From Streptomyces sp. NRRL F-525 (GTDB lineage: Bacteria > Actinomycetota > Actinomycetes > Streptomycetales > Streptomycetaceae): 64,000 nt of DNA. The position numbers were made by a program, and so were the translations under genes. Below the pieces are notes generated by a model, which searched no databases, had not been told where the DNA came from, and was given only the letters and a program-made list of their open reading frames with translations. This document shows positions 8,391-16,954 of the stretch, in pieces; the stretch's first letter is position 1, and every line of letters begins with the position of its first letter. The stretch is taken from assembly GCF_000716605.1 (NCBI RefSeq), contig NZ_JNXE01000025.1, positions 1-64,000 on the forward strand, given 5' to 3'.

Positions 8391-9241
8391 GGGCCGGCAT
8401 GGGCGTGGAGCACGCTTCCCCGCGGATCATCGACAGGTACGCGCGCGGACTCGGCGGCGGCGACGACCTCACCGCCGATGAACTGTGGGCCGTAGAAGCC
8501 CATTTGGAGACGTGCCGGGTGTGCCGGGACCGACTCGCGGCGGTCGTCGCCGCGGATGTGCCGGAGGTCGCGGCGCTCGTCGGGAGTGTGCGGGACGGGC
8601 TGGAGCCTCGGCTGGGTGTGCCGGTGGCGCGGCGGCGGTATCGGCCGGTGCGGGTGTCGGGTTGGCTGACGCCGGCGATGGTGCCGTGGGTGGGGATGGT
8701 CGTGAGTGTCACCCTGCTCGCGCTGCTGCTCGATCTGGTCGGGGGCGGTTACGGGTTCGGGTCCGGCCGGGTGTCGGTGGTGTTGCTGCTCGCGCCGGTG
8801 CTGCCGGTGCTCGGTGTCGCGGCGTCGTGGTCCCAAGGGCTCGATCCCGCCTACGAGTTGACGGCCTCGGTGCCCAGGGCCGGGCTCCACCTGGTGTTGC
8901 GGCGTACGGCTTCCGTGCTCGCGGTCGTCGTTCCGGCGCTGCTGGTGGGGGGTTGGGCCACCGGGGTGCCGGGGGTGACGGCCGTGCAGTGGCTGCTGCC
9001 CTGTCTGGCCTTCACGTCCACGACCCTGGCGCTCGGCGGTGTCGTCGGGGTGACCCGTGCCGCCGTCGCGGTCGTGGCCGTGTGGGCCGCCGTGGTTCTG
9101 ACGCCGAGCGTGGTCGCCGACCGGGCGACCTTCGCGCTGCAGGCGGGCGGGCTGCCCGTGTGGGGGCTGGTCCTCGCGCTCGGCGTGGGGGTCGTGGTCG
9201 TCCGCCGGGGCGCGTACGCCGTGCTGGGAGCCCATCGGTGA
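8387..9241 (+). CDS. zinc-finger integral membrane protein, putative anti-sigma factor
   Basis: 284 residues. Near the N-terminus is HLETCRVCRDRL, the H-x3-C-x2-C element of ZAS (zinc-binding anti-sigma) domains. About six membrane helices follow from residue 100 onward. ATGA overlap with the upstream sigma gene and 56 bases to the ABC ATPase downstream place it in one transcription unit (sigma, anti-sigma, ABC ATPase, two membrane proteins). The likely role is to hold the sigma factor at the membrane and release it on an envelope cue. The polytopic C-terminal part is unlike single-pass RskA-type factors. Confidence 0.75.
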   Translation: MRAGMGVEHASPRIIDRYARGLGGGDDLTADELWAVEAHLETCRVCRDRLAAVVAADVPEVAALVGSVRDGLEPRLGVPVARRRYRPVRVSGWLTPAMVPWVGMVVSVTLLALLLDLVGGGYGFGSGRVSVVLLLAPVLPVLGVAASWSQGLDPAYELTASVPRAGLHLVLRRTASVLAVVVPALLVGGWATGVPGVTAVQWLLPCLAFTSTTLALGGVVGVTRAAVAVVAVWAAVVLTPSVVADRATFALQAGGLPVWGLVLALGVGVVVVRRGAYAVLGAHR

Positions 9242-9297
9242 CCGGTGGGAGATCGACAACAAGAGCCGTGGGGACACCAGTTGGAAAGGACCGTCAC

Positions 9298-10107
9298 ATG
9301 ATGCCCGCAGTGAGCGCGGCCGACCTCGCGCCGACGCCCTACGCCTGGGAGATCCGGGCCGCCGGACTGAAGGTCAGGGCCGGCCGGAAGCGGATGGCCG
9401 TCGACGGGCTCGACCTGTCGCTGGGCACCGGGGTGCACGGGCTGCTCGGGCCCAACGGGGCCGGAAAGACCACTCTCATAAGGGCGTTGGCCACCGTGCT
9501 GCGGCCCGCCGAGGGGACGCTGGAGCTGCTCGGGGAGTCCGCGGGCGGGGTGGGTGAGCACCGGGCGCTGCGGCGGCGGATCGGGTATCTGCCGCAGGAG
9601 TTCGGGTACTACAAGCGGTTCACCGTGCGCGAATTCGTCGAGTACATGGCCTGGTTGAAGGAAGTGCCGAAGGCGGACATCCCCGGTGCCGTGCAACGCG
9701 CCGTGGAACGCGTGGGGTTGGCCGACCGGGCCGAGGAGCGGATGAAGGCGCTGTCCGGTGGGATGGTGCGCCGCGTCGGGATCGCGCAGGCCATCGTCAA
9801 CGATCCGGCGATCCTGCTGCTCGACGAGCCCACGGCCGGGCTGGATCCGGCCCAACGGCTGCGGTTCCGGGGGCTGTTGCAGGAGCTGGGCGCGGACACG
9901 TGTGCGGTCGTGTCGACCCATCTGGTCGAGGATGTCGCCGCCGCCTGCGGTGATGTGGTGCTCTTCGCCGAAGGGCGGCTGGTCTTCCAGGGCACCCCGG
10001 ACGAGCTGGCCGCGGCGGGTGGTCCGGAGCAGGTGGGCGACAGCCCGTTGGAGCGCGGCTACTCGGCACTGCTGTCGGACCCCGAGCAGGAGAGGGGCTC
10101 CTGGTGA
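9298..10107 (+). CDS. ABC transporter ATP-binding protein
   Basis: 269 residues with Walker A GPNGAGKTT (51-59), Q-loop at YLPQEFG, signature LSGGM (152-156), Walker B ILLLDEP (172-178) and the switch histidine in STHLVED. The class is that of multidrug or lipid exporters with separate permeases. GGAAAGGA lies 7-15 bases before the ATG at 9298. The stop overlaps the GTG of the permease gene. Substrate unknown. Confidence 0.9.
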   Translation: MMPAVSAADLAPTPYAWEIRAAGLKVRAGRKRMAVDGLDLSLGTGVHGLLGPNGAGKTTLIRALATVLRPAEGTLELLGESAGGVGEHRALRRRIGYLPQEFGYYKRFTVREFVEYMAWLKEVPKADIPGAVQRAVERVGLADRAEERMKALSGGMVRRVGIAQAIVNDPAILLLDEPTAGLDPAQRLRFRGLLQELGADTCAVVSTHLVEDVAAACGDVVLFAEGRLVFQGTPDELAAAGGPEQVGDSPLERGYSALLSDPEQERGSW

Positions 10108-11558
10108 ACGGCCGTGTCCCGCATGCCGACTTGAACGTCCGCGTCCCGCGCATCGACGTCAACCTCCGTGTCCTGCGTACCGAGTTGAGACGGTCCGTCG
10201 CCCCCTGGGCCGGCGGTGTGATCCTGACGAGCGCGCTGGCGTTCCTGTATCTGGTGGACGGCAGCTGGTGGAACGGCACCACGGCGTGGACGGCCCAGTG
10301 GACGTCCCTGGCCCTGTGGACCCGGAGCCTGCTGTTCTATCTGTGGCCGCTCGCCGTGGGGTTCGGGGCGTTGCAGGGGCTGCGCGACCACCGTTCGAGG
10401 ATGGTCGAGCTGCTGACGAGCACACCGCGTCCGGCCCGGCACCGCGTGGCCGTACCGGCGGGCGCGGCGGCGATCACGCTGGCCTCGGCCTACGCGCTCC
10501 TCGTCCTCGTGGGCGGAGTCCAGGTACTGGCCAACACCGCGTACACGCACGCCGGTTGGCTGCCGATCTCCCTCGTGGGGGCGCTGTTCCTCGTCGCGGG
10601 GGCCGTGCTGGGCATGGGCGTCGGGCGGGCCCTGCCGTCCGCGCTCACCCCGCCCCTGCTGGCCATGAGTGCCTTCGCGTTCACCGCACTCATGCACATG
10701 TCGCTCGGCCGTACGGCGACGACCGAACCGGCGACGGGTCTCACGACCACGGAACCGAACCGCCTCTCCCTCCTGTCACCGGAGGTCGACGAGGTCCACA
10801 GCGCCCTCGTCACGCTCTCGGCCTCCGTCCACGTCGGGCAGACGATCTGGGTGCTCGGCATGGCCGCGACCGGCTTCGCGCTCCTGGCCGCCGCCACCCG
10901 CCGCGCCCGGCTGATCGCCCTCGCCCCCGTCCTCGCGGGCGCGCTCCTCGCCCTGCTCGTCCTCCCCTCCGACCCGAGCCGGATGTACGTCGTCGACAAG
11001 GCCGCCGCGGAGCTGGTGTGCGACGGCCCGGTGTGCGTGACGAGGACGCACCAGGACCACCTCGCCGCACTGGCCGGTCCCGGCAAGGAGGCGCTACGGC
11101 TGCTGCGCGGCGCGCTGGGCGGACGGGCGCCGGTCTCGGTGCGGGAGAACAACGTCGTGCAGGCGTACGGCTCCACGCCGAAGTGGTCCCGTACGGCCGT
11201 GCTCCTCGACTTCGACGACGACCTCCTCGCCGCGGCCACCGGCAAGGAGCAACTGACCTGGTCCCTCCTCGCCAAGGGCCTGGTGCCGGGATGCACTCCG
11301 GTCGGCTGGAGCGGCTTCGGGGGCGACCAGTACGCGCAGGCCGTGGCGGTGGGCTGGGTCCTGGGGGAGCTGAAGCCGCTGCCCGGCACACCGGCGGCGG
11401 GACAGCACGAGGTCGACGCCAAGACCCGCCCGGTGTGGAAGAAGCTCATGGCGCTTCCGCGGGCTGAGCAGGTCGCGCGGATCAACGCCATGCGGAGCGC
11501 TGCGCTGGCCTGTAAGGGGGACCCGTTCGACGTGCTGTCGGGCGGGGCGTCCCGGTGA
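10104..11558 (+). CDS. ABC transporter membrane protein
   Basis: 484 residues with six or so hydrophobic spans in the first 300 residues (for example GGVILTSALAFLYLV, ITLASAYALLVLVGG, LVAGAVLGMGVG) and then a large soluble, probably extracytoplasmic C-terminal part with conserved-looking DGPVCVTR and acidic-basic segments. It is translationally coupled to the ATPase by GTGA and to the next membrane protein in the same way. It should form the membrane half of the exporter; the C-terminal domain is not one I recognise. Confidence 0.75.
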   Translation: MNGRVPHADLNVRVPRIDVNLRVLRTELRRSVAPWAGGVILTSALAFLYLVDGSWWNGTTAWTAQWTSLALWTRSLLFYLWPLAVGFGALQGLRDHRSRMVELLTSTPRPARHRVAVPAGAAAITLASAYALLVLVGGVQVLANTAYTHAGWLPISLVGALFLVAGAVLGMGVGRALPSALTPPLLAMSAFAFTALMHMSLGRTATTEPATGLTTTEPNRLSLLSPEVDEVHSALVTLSASVHVGQTIWVLGMAATGFALLAAATRRARLIALAPVLAGALLALLVLPSDPSRMYVVDKAAAELVCDGPVCVTRTHQDHLAALAGPGKEALRLLRGALGGRAPVSVRENNVVQAYGSTPKWSRTAVLLDFDDDLLAAATGKEQLTWSLLAKGLVPGCTPVGWSGFGGDQYAQAVAVGWVLGELKPLPGTPAAGQHEVDAKTRPVWKKLMALPRAEQVARINAMRSAALACKGDPFDVLSGGASR

Positions 11559-12157
11559 CACGGCTGCCGGCGAGGTGGCTGACGCTGTACGCCCGTTCGC
11601 GTCAAGTGCCCGCTTCCTTCGCCGCGTTGGCGATCGGCGCGGCGGCGATGCGGGTGCTTGGCGGGGACGGCGGCCAAGGGGCCGGTGATCCACGGGTGCC
11701 CGTGCTCGTCCTCGCCACCGGGGTGATGGCCGCGTCGATCGGGCTCGGCGGGCAGGATCTCGCGCTGGACCGGACGGCCGCGATCCGCTGGGTGCCGCGC
11801 AGGGCGGCGCATGTGCTGCTCGCCGGGGCGGTGGTCGCGGCGGTGCTGCTGGCCGTGCAGGGGGTGGGTTCGGGTAGGGGGACGTCCGTGGCCGACGCCG
11901 GGTTCGTCGTGCGGGACAGTGCGGGGCTGACGGGGCTTGCCGCGCTGGGTGCGGCGCTCTCGGGCGGGCGGTACGCGTGGACGCTGCCGTTCGGCTGGCT
12001 GTCGTTCTCGTTCTTCGCGCCGGCCGGTACGAGTACGGCGATGCGGGTGGCGAACTGGATGCTGTTGCCGGCCGGTACGGCGGCGGGTACCTGGACTGCC
12101 CTGGTTCTCCTGGGAGTTGGCACCGCGGCATACGCGCTCGCGGGGCCGAGGCGGTAG
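11555..12157 (+). CDS. integral membrane protein of the ABC operon
   Basis: 200 residues, mostly hydrophobic, about five or six predicted helices, no recognised domain. GTGA overlap with the permease shows it is the last gene of the sigma/anti-sigma/ABC unit that began at 7830. It may be a second permease-like subunit. It ends 28 bases before the convergent gene at 12185. Confidence 0.7.
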   Translation: MTRLPARWLTLYARSRQVPASFAALAIGAAAMRVLGGDGGQGAGDPRVPVLVLATGVMAASIGLGGQDLALDRTAAIRWVPRRAAHVLLAGAVVAAVLLAVQGVGSGRGTSVADAGFVVRDSAGLTGLAALGAALSGGRYAWTLPFGWLSFSFFAPAGTSTAMRVANWMLLPAGTAAGTWTALVLLGVGTAAYALAGPRR

Positions 12158-12184
12158 GCGGTCGGCGGTAGGAGGTAGGAGGTC

Positions 12185-12877
12185 TCAGGACGTGGCGCCG
12201 GTGACCGCGAGGACGCTTCCGATCTTCGCGTCCTCGTAGAACCATTTGGCGTCGGCCGAGTCGAGACCGATCCAGCCGGCGCCGGTGTCCTGCTCGCCGG
12301 TGCTCTTCTCCTTGGAGGAGAAGGCGATGCCGACGTAGACCGGTTCGTTGTTGACATCGCGGAGTTCGACCGCGAGCGAGATCGCCGTGGTGTAGGCGAT
12401 TCCGCCGGTCAGATCGGTGACGGTGACCACCTTGGTCTCGTGCTTCCTGTAGACGGTCAACGGCCCTGTCGGCTCGGGGCTGTCGGGGAGGCCGGAGGTC
12501 ATCGGCATGACCCGGCCCCCGACGATCAGGACACGCTTGCCGAGGACGACCGTGCCGGTGACGGACGCGCGCGGTACGGGAGTTGACGCCCCGCCGGAGG
12601 TGACCCGGGGGGAGGGGGCGGGGTCTGCGTGTGTGGCGGCCGGGAGTTGACGCCCGTTGTCGTCCTCCGCGGAGTGCGTGAAACCAACGGTCAGCGCGAA
12701 GGCGACCACGGCGAAGGCCACCGCGCCCGCGCCCAGCGTGCCCGCCGTCCGACGGCGCCCCCGGCGCACGGCACGGCCGCGGACCTCGGCGCCGGTGAGG
12801 GCCGGGAAGGTCTCTTGGCGCGCCGCCAACTCACGCAGAGCGGTGGAGAGTTCGTCTTCGGAGAGTTCGTCAGACAC
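12185..12877 (-). CDS. single-pass membrane protein, putative anti-sigma partner
   Basis: 230 residues. A short cytoplasmic N-terminus with a heptad-like DELSEDELSTALRELAARQ stretch precedes one membrane helix (GTLGAGAVAFAVVAFALTVGF, about 46-66) and an extracellular, beta-rich C-terminal region. The GTG at 12877 overlaps the end of the sigma gene by 8 bases and has AAGGAGAG at proper spacing. Sigma gene plus coupled single-pass protein suggests an anti-sigma role, but there is no zinc motif. The extracellular domain is not recognised. Confidence 0.65.
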   Translation of the reverse strand: MSDELSEDELSTALRELAARQETFPALTGAEVRGRAVRRGRRRTAGTLGAGAVAFAVVAFALTVGFTHSAEDDNGRQLPAATHADPAPSPRVTSGGASTPVPRASVTGTVVLGKRVLIVGGRVMPMTSGLPDSPEPTGPLTVYRKHETKVVTVTDLTGGIAYTTAISLAVELRDVNNEPVYVGIAFSSKEKSTGEQDTGAGWIGLDSADAKWFYEDAKIGSVLAVTGATS

Positions 12878-13418
12878 GCCCGCTCTCCTTCCGGACCGGC
12901 ACGCCCGCCTTGCCCAACTCGCCTGTATCGGCAGCCCCGTCGGCCTCGTCGACCGCCAGATGCTTCGCCAGCGCCGCCCGCCCCCGGTACAGCCTGGCCT
13001 TGACCGTCCCCACCGGCGCGCCCGTGTCGGAGGCTATCTGCTCGACGCTCACGTCACACAGATGGTGCAGGACGATCACCATCCGCTGCGCCTTGGGCAG
13101 TTGGCGCAGCGCGGCGACAAGTGCCGTGTGATCGGGGTCGGGTCCCGGCACCGCCCCGGGCGGCGGAGTGCGGCGCACCAACTCCAGCCAGCGCCTGGCC
13201 CGGCGCCAGCGGCTCACCGCCAGCCGCATGGCGACCGTACGGATCCACGCCTCGGGCGCCTCGTCCGCGAGGAAGTCCCCGCGCCGGTCCCAGGCCCGTA
13301 CGAACGCCTCCTGGACCACGTCCTGCGCCTCCTCCCTGTCCCCGGTGAACGCCGAGAGCTGACCGGTGAGACGGGGAAACGCGGCCGCGTAGAAAGCGTC
13401 GAACTCGTCCTCGGTCAT
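12870..13418 (-). CDS. ECF sigma factor, SigE/SigM-like
   Basis: 182 residues: region 2 (EFDAFYAAAFPRLTGQL ... DVVQEAFVRAWDRR) and region 4 (LPKAQRMVIVLHHLCDVSVEQIAS, then GTVKARLYRGRAAL). The frame is open further upstream, but ATG 13418 begins exactly at the conserved MTEDEFDAFY motif of this subfamily and has GGTGAGG upstream. It is divergent from the sigma-like membrane fusion gene at 13577, with 158 bases between. The coupled downstream membrane protein is its likely regulator. Confidence 0.85.
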   Translation of the reverse strand: MTEDEFDAFYAAAFPRLTGQLSAFTGDREEAQDVVQEAFVRAWDRRGDFLADEAPEAWIRTVAMRLAVSRWRRARRWLELVRRTPPPGAVPGPDPDHTALVAALRQLPKAQRMVIVLHHLCDVSVEQIASDTGAPVGTVKARLYRGRAALAKHLAVDEADGAADTGELGKAGVPVRKESGRV

Positions 13419-13576
13419 GACCTCACCGGAGTCTTGGAATTCCCGTGCAACCTGACCGCCCTCGCCGTGCGTACAGGTCCCGATGGCCGCGTCCTCACCA
13501 CACGCCCCACAGGAGAGACGACAAACACGCGCCCCTGGATCCACTTCCCCCACAGCCGTACCGGAGGACCCCCGAA

Positions 13577-14698
13577 GTGCCGCACTCCCCCGACGACTTC
13601 GCCCCCTACGCACACACGAGCCTGCCCAGGCTGCGCACCACCGCCCACCTGCTCTCCGGCACCCCGGGCGCCCCCGGAGAGGCGACCGAGCTGACGCGGA
13701 GAACCCTGGTGCGGGTGTGCGCGCGGTGGCGCCGAATACCCCGGGCCGACGTGGACTTCTACGTACGGCGGTCCCTGGTCGAGGAGTATCTGCGCGGAGC
13801 GCGGGGCCGGACCCGCCGCGCGAAGGCCCAGCGGGCCGTACTCGTGCTGCTGCACTGGGAGGGCCTGCGCGAGGCGGAGATCGCCCAGCTGCTCGGCTGG
13901 TCTTCCGGTGCGGTGAGGAGCCGGGCCCGGCGGGGGCTGGCGGTTCACGGGGGTGACGCCGAGCACCTGCGGGAGCTCTTCGCCGAGGCCGCTGCCGGCC
14001 TGGTCCCGTCCGACGACGTTCCGCTCGACGCCGTGGAACAACGCGGCCGGGCGCTACGACGGCGCCGTGGAGCAGCAGTCGCGGCAGCCTGCGCGCTGCT
14101 GCTCGTGCCGGGGGTCGTGTTCGGCGCGGACCGGTTCATGAGCGGCGGTTCTACGGCCGGTTCGGGCGGCGCGGTTTCCGACGTGGCGCAGAGCCCGGTC
14201 CGGATCGTCGCACCCGGCGAACGGGTGGACGCCGTACCGGGGGTGCAGGTCTGGCTGACCACCGACGGCAAGCACTGGTCGACACCCGAGGCGCAGAACC
14301 TGTTCCTCAGCCTAACCGGTGACGGATCCGAGAGCGGTTACAAATACCGACACAGCTACCCGAAAGGCACCTACGGGAACGACTCCCAAGTCGGCGCCGA
14401 GAGCGGGAAACCGACCGTCTCCGTACAACCCGACCCGCTGAACGACACGTCGTACTTCCTGTCGGGCCTCTACCGCGGCCTGTCCGCCGACCCGGCGCGC
14501 GTCGAGGTCACCGTCGAGGACCGCCGAATCACCGGTACGGTCCTCACGCTCGCGGGCAGCCCCGGCTGGGGCGTCTGGTACGCGCGCACACCGCTGTCGC
14601 CGGAGGAGCTGAAGGCGAGCTCCGTCGACGGCGGCCCGACCGTCACGGTGTACGACGCGGCCGGCAACGCCGTCGCACGGGGCGGGGCGGCCGAGTGA
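13577..14698 (+). CDS. sigma-region-4-like HTH fused to a membrane anchor and extracellular domain
   Basis: 373 residues. Residues about 30-125 resemble SigE-family sigma factors with a shrunken region 2 (RRTLVRVCARWRRIPRADVDFYVRRSLVEEYL) and a good region 4 helix-turn-helix (LREAEIAQLLGWSSGAVRSRARRGL). A membrane helix follows (AAVAAACALLLVPGVVFG, about 160-178), then some 190 extracellular residues ending in a beta-rich domain. So the DNA-binding half is tethered to the membrane, like a ToxR-type regulator built from sigma parts. GTG 13577 is chosen for the GGAGGA ten bases upstream. The stop overlaps the next gene as GTGA, coupling it to a penicillin-binding protein. Whether it binds polymerase is unknown. 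Confidence 0.7.
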   Translation: MPHSPDDFAPYAHTSLPRLRTTAHLLSGTPGAPGEATELTRRTLVRVCARWRRIPRADVDFYVRRSLVEEYLRGARGRTRRAKAQRAVLVLLHWEGLREAEIAQLLGWSSGAVRSRARRGLAVHGGDAEHLRELFAEAAAGLVPSDDVPLDAVEQRGRALRRRRGAAVAAACALLLVPGVVFGADRFMSGGSTAGSGGAVSDVAQSPVRIVAPGERVDAVPGVQVWLTTDGKHWSTPEAQNLFLSLTGDGSESGYKYRHSYPKGTYGNDSQVGAESGKPTVSVQPDPLNDTSYFLSGLYRGLSADPARVEVTVEDRRITGTVLTLAGSPGWGVWYARTPLSPEELKASSVDGGPTVTVYDAAGNAVARGGAAE

Positions 14699-16389
14699 AG
14701 CGCCGTATCCGCACCCGGGCGCGCGCCCACCTGCGGCGCATCCCGCTCCGCCTGCGCCTCCGCCGCACCCGGGGCCGCCTGCTGCGCCGACTCCTCATCG
14801 CCTTCGTCCTCCTGATCGCGTCCCTCTGCACGGCGGCGGTCGTCGCGTACCGTCTGACGGACATCCCCGAGCCACACCCGGAGACGGTCACGCAGAGCAC
14901 GGTCTTCGTGGACGACAAGGGCTCCTACCTGGGCCGACGCGGCCCGGTCGACCGCCAGGAGATACCCCTCTCGCAGGTCCCGCGATACGTCCAGGACGCG
15001 GTGATCGCGGCCGAGAACCGCTCCTTCCGCACGGACGACGGCGTCTCGCCGCGAGCCATCGCCCGAGCGGTAGTGGCCTCCCTCACCGGCGGCGAACGGC
15101 AGGGCGGTTCCACGATCACCCAGCAGTACGTGAAGAACGCCCTGCTGAGCCCCGAACAGTCCCTGTCCCGCAAGGCCCGCGAGGCCCTGATCGCGATCAA
15201 ACTCGACCGCACCCGGTCCAAGGACGACATCCTGGCGGGCTACCTCAACACGGTCTACTTCGGCCGGGGTTCGGCCGGAATCCAGGCCGCCTCCCGCAAC
15301 TACTTCGGCGTGGACACCCGGAACCTGACCGTCTCCCAGGGCGCCGCGCTCGCGTCGATCGTCAACATCCCGTCGTACTACGAGAAGGCAGGCTCCGACC
15401 CGACGGTCACCGCGACCCTCAGGGCACGCTGGACCTGGGTCCTGGACGCGATGGCGGCAAGCGGCACCATCACGGCGAAACAACGCGCCGACGCCACCTT
15501 CCCGGCCTTCCGCTTCTACCCGCCGGGCACGACCGAGGGGCAACGGCAGTACATGATCGACGTGGCGGCGCAGGAGGCGGCGGACCGACTGGGCATCACC
15601 GAGGACCAGTTGGCCCGCGGCGGCTACACGGTCCACACCACGTTCGACCTGGCCCTCCAGGACGCCACGACGGAGGCGGTGAAGAACCTCAAGGCCGGCA
15701 AGGGTGACAAGGAGGGCAAGGAAAGCAAGGACGCCAAGGCCACCACGCTGCACACGGCGGTCGTGGCGATCAAACCCGGCGACGGAGCGGTCCGGCTCCT
15801 CTACGGCGGCTCGGACTACGCCCGCCAACCGTTCAACGACGCGGTGCGCGGCGCCGTAGAAGCGGGAACGGCCCTGGACCCGTTCAACAAGGTCCGCCTC
15901 ACCGCCCCCCTGACCGACCTCCAGAAGACCCCCGCCCCCACCCCGCTGAAACTGGCCTCGGCCTACGCGACGGTGGCGGCGAACGGCGTGTACGCGACCC
16001 CGTACACGATCACGAAGATCACCCGCGACGGCCGGCAGGTGTACACCGCACACCCCGACACACGGCGCCTGCTGGACGAACGGGACGTGTTCATGGTGAG
16101 CGCGCAGATGTCCAAGACATCCGAGGCGATCCCATCACCCCTCGCCGCCCAGAAGACCCTCCAGACCTCCTTCACGGCCGGAGCAGGCGGCGGCACCACC
16201 CGCCGAACCCTCTGGTCCACCACCCTCGACCCCCGACTCACCCTGACCGTCGCCCTCTTCGCCGACCGCCCCGGCGAGAAGAAGAACACGACGGCACCGG
16301 CCCAGCTACCGAACGATCCGCCTCCGGCCGAGTCGGCGGAGGAGACAGCGGCCCAGATCTGGGGGCTGGCCACGGCGGGGGCGGGGTAG
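14695..16389 (+). CDS. penicillin-binding protein with active glycosyltransferase and dead transpeptidase domain
   Basis: 564 residues: basic N-terminus, membrane helix (about 31-51), GT51 peptidoglycan glycosyltransferase domain with Glu107 in AAENRSF, QGGSTITQQ (137-145) and Glu163 in RKAREALIAIKL, all the residues needed for glycan polymerisation from lipid II. The C-terminal part aligns with the start and end of a class A transpeptidase (AVVAIKPGDGAVRLLYGG, YARQPFN), but where GSTFKPF should stand it has GTALDPF (391-397): the catalytic serine and lysine are both gone, the middle of the domain including SxN is deleted, and KTGT is replaced by GAGGGTT. It therefore should only polymerise glycan. 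Coupled by GTGA to the membrane-tethered sigma-like protein. Confidence 0.85.
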   Translation: MKRRIRTRARAHLRRIPLRLRLRRTRGRLLRRLLIAFVLLIASLCTAAVVAYRLTDIPEPHPETVTQSTVFVDDKGSYLGRRGPVDRQEIPLSQVPRYVQDAVIAAENRSFRTDDGVSPRAIARAVVASLTGGERQGGSTITQQYVKNALLSPEQSLSRKAREALIAIKLDRTRSKDDILAGYLNTVYFGRGSAGIQAASRNYFGVDTRNLTVSQGAALASIVNIPSYYEKAGSDPTVTATLRARWTWVLDAMAASGTITAKQRADATFPAFRFYPPGTTEGQRQYMIDVAAQEAADRLGITEDQLARGGYTVHTTFDLALQDATTEAVKNLKAGKGDKEGKESKDAKATTLHTAVVAIKPGDGAVRLLYGGSDYARQPFNDAVRGAVEAGTALDPFNKVRLTAPLTDLQKTPAPTPLKLASAYATVAANGVYATPYTITKITRDGRQVYTAHPDTRRLLDERDVFMVSAQMSKTSEAIPSPLAAQKTLQTSFTAGAGGGTTRRTLWSTTLDPRLTLTVALFADRPGEKKNTTAPAQLPNDPPPAESAEETAAQIWGLATAGAG

Positions 16390-16462
16390 GCGGGGCTTCT
16401 CTATCTCTGGGTAGAGGCTCCGCTCCTCCGTCGCGTCGACGAATCGACGGCCGGGCGACGGA

Positions 16463-16786
16463 ATGCTTGCGGCCATGGACATCACTTCGCTCACCGTCGT
16501 ACTCAGCGTGATCGTCGTCGTCTCGGCCTCGGTCCTCATCGCCTTCAACGAACCGCCGTTGTGGGTCTACGTGTTGAGCTGCGCGGGGTCGTTCCCGTTG
16601 GGCAGTGTGCTGTTGCACGGGCCCGACTTCACCTCCGCGATCGAGGACGGTTCGGCCGCCGCGTGGGCGCTGCGGCTGACCGTCACCTTCACCGTCACGG
16701 TCGTGCTGAGCTTCCTCTTCGGCAAGGACAGCCGCGCGGGCGCCGGGAGCGCCGACCGGCAGGCGCGGCAGTTCGGCGTCCGCTGA
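16463..16786 (+). CDS. small integral membrane protein
   Basis: 107 residues with three hydrophobic spans: about 8-26, 34-50 and 71-89. No recognised family. ATG 16463 or ATG 16475 could be the start; the first has ACGGA just upstream. It sits alone between the PBP gene and the beta-propeller gene, both on the same strand. Confidence 0.5.
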   Translation: MLAAMDITSLTVVLSVIVVVSASVLIAFNEPPLWVYVLSCAGSFPLGSVLLHGPDFTSAIEDGSAAAWALRLTVTFTVTVVLSFLFGKDSRAGAGSADRQARQFGVR

Positions 16787-16954
16787 CCTTCATGACCCGC
16801 ATGACCTTCTTACGAACCTGGGACGTCGGTCAGAAGTGCCCACTATGGGCGTTTCATCCCGTCGACCTCGGTCTAGCGTTGCGAATCGTCCGGCGACGAG
16901 CGTGAGAACCCCGCCGGCCCCCATTCCCCTTTCCTGCAAGAGGAGTACGCACGC

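Noticed and set aside
16390..16440. Possible terminator after the PBP gene
   Set aside because: GCTTCTCTA and GTAGAGGC pair only partially; too weak to list.
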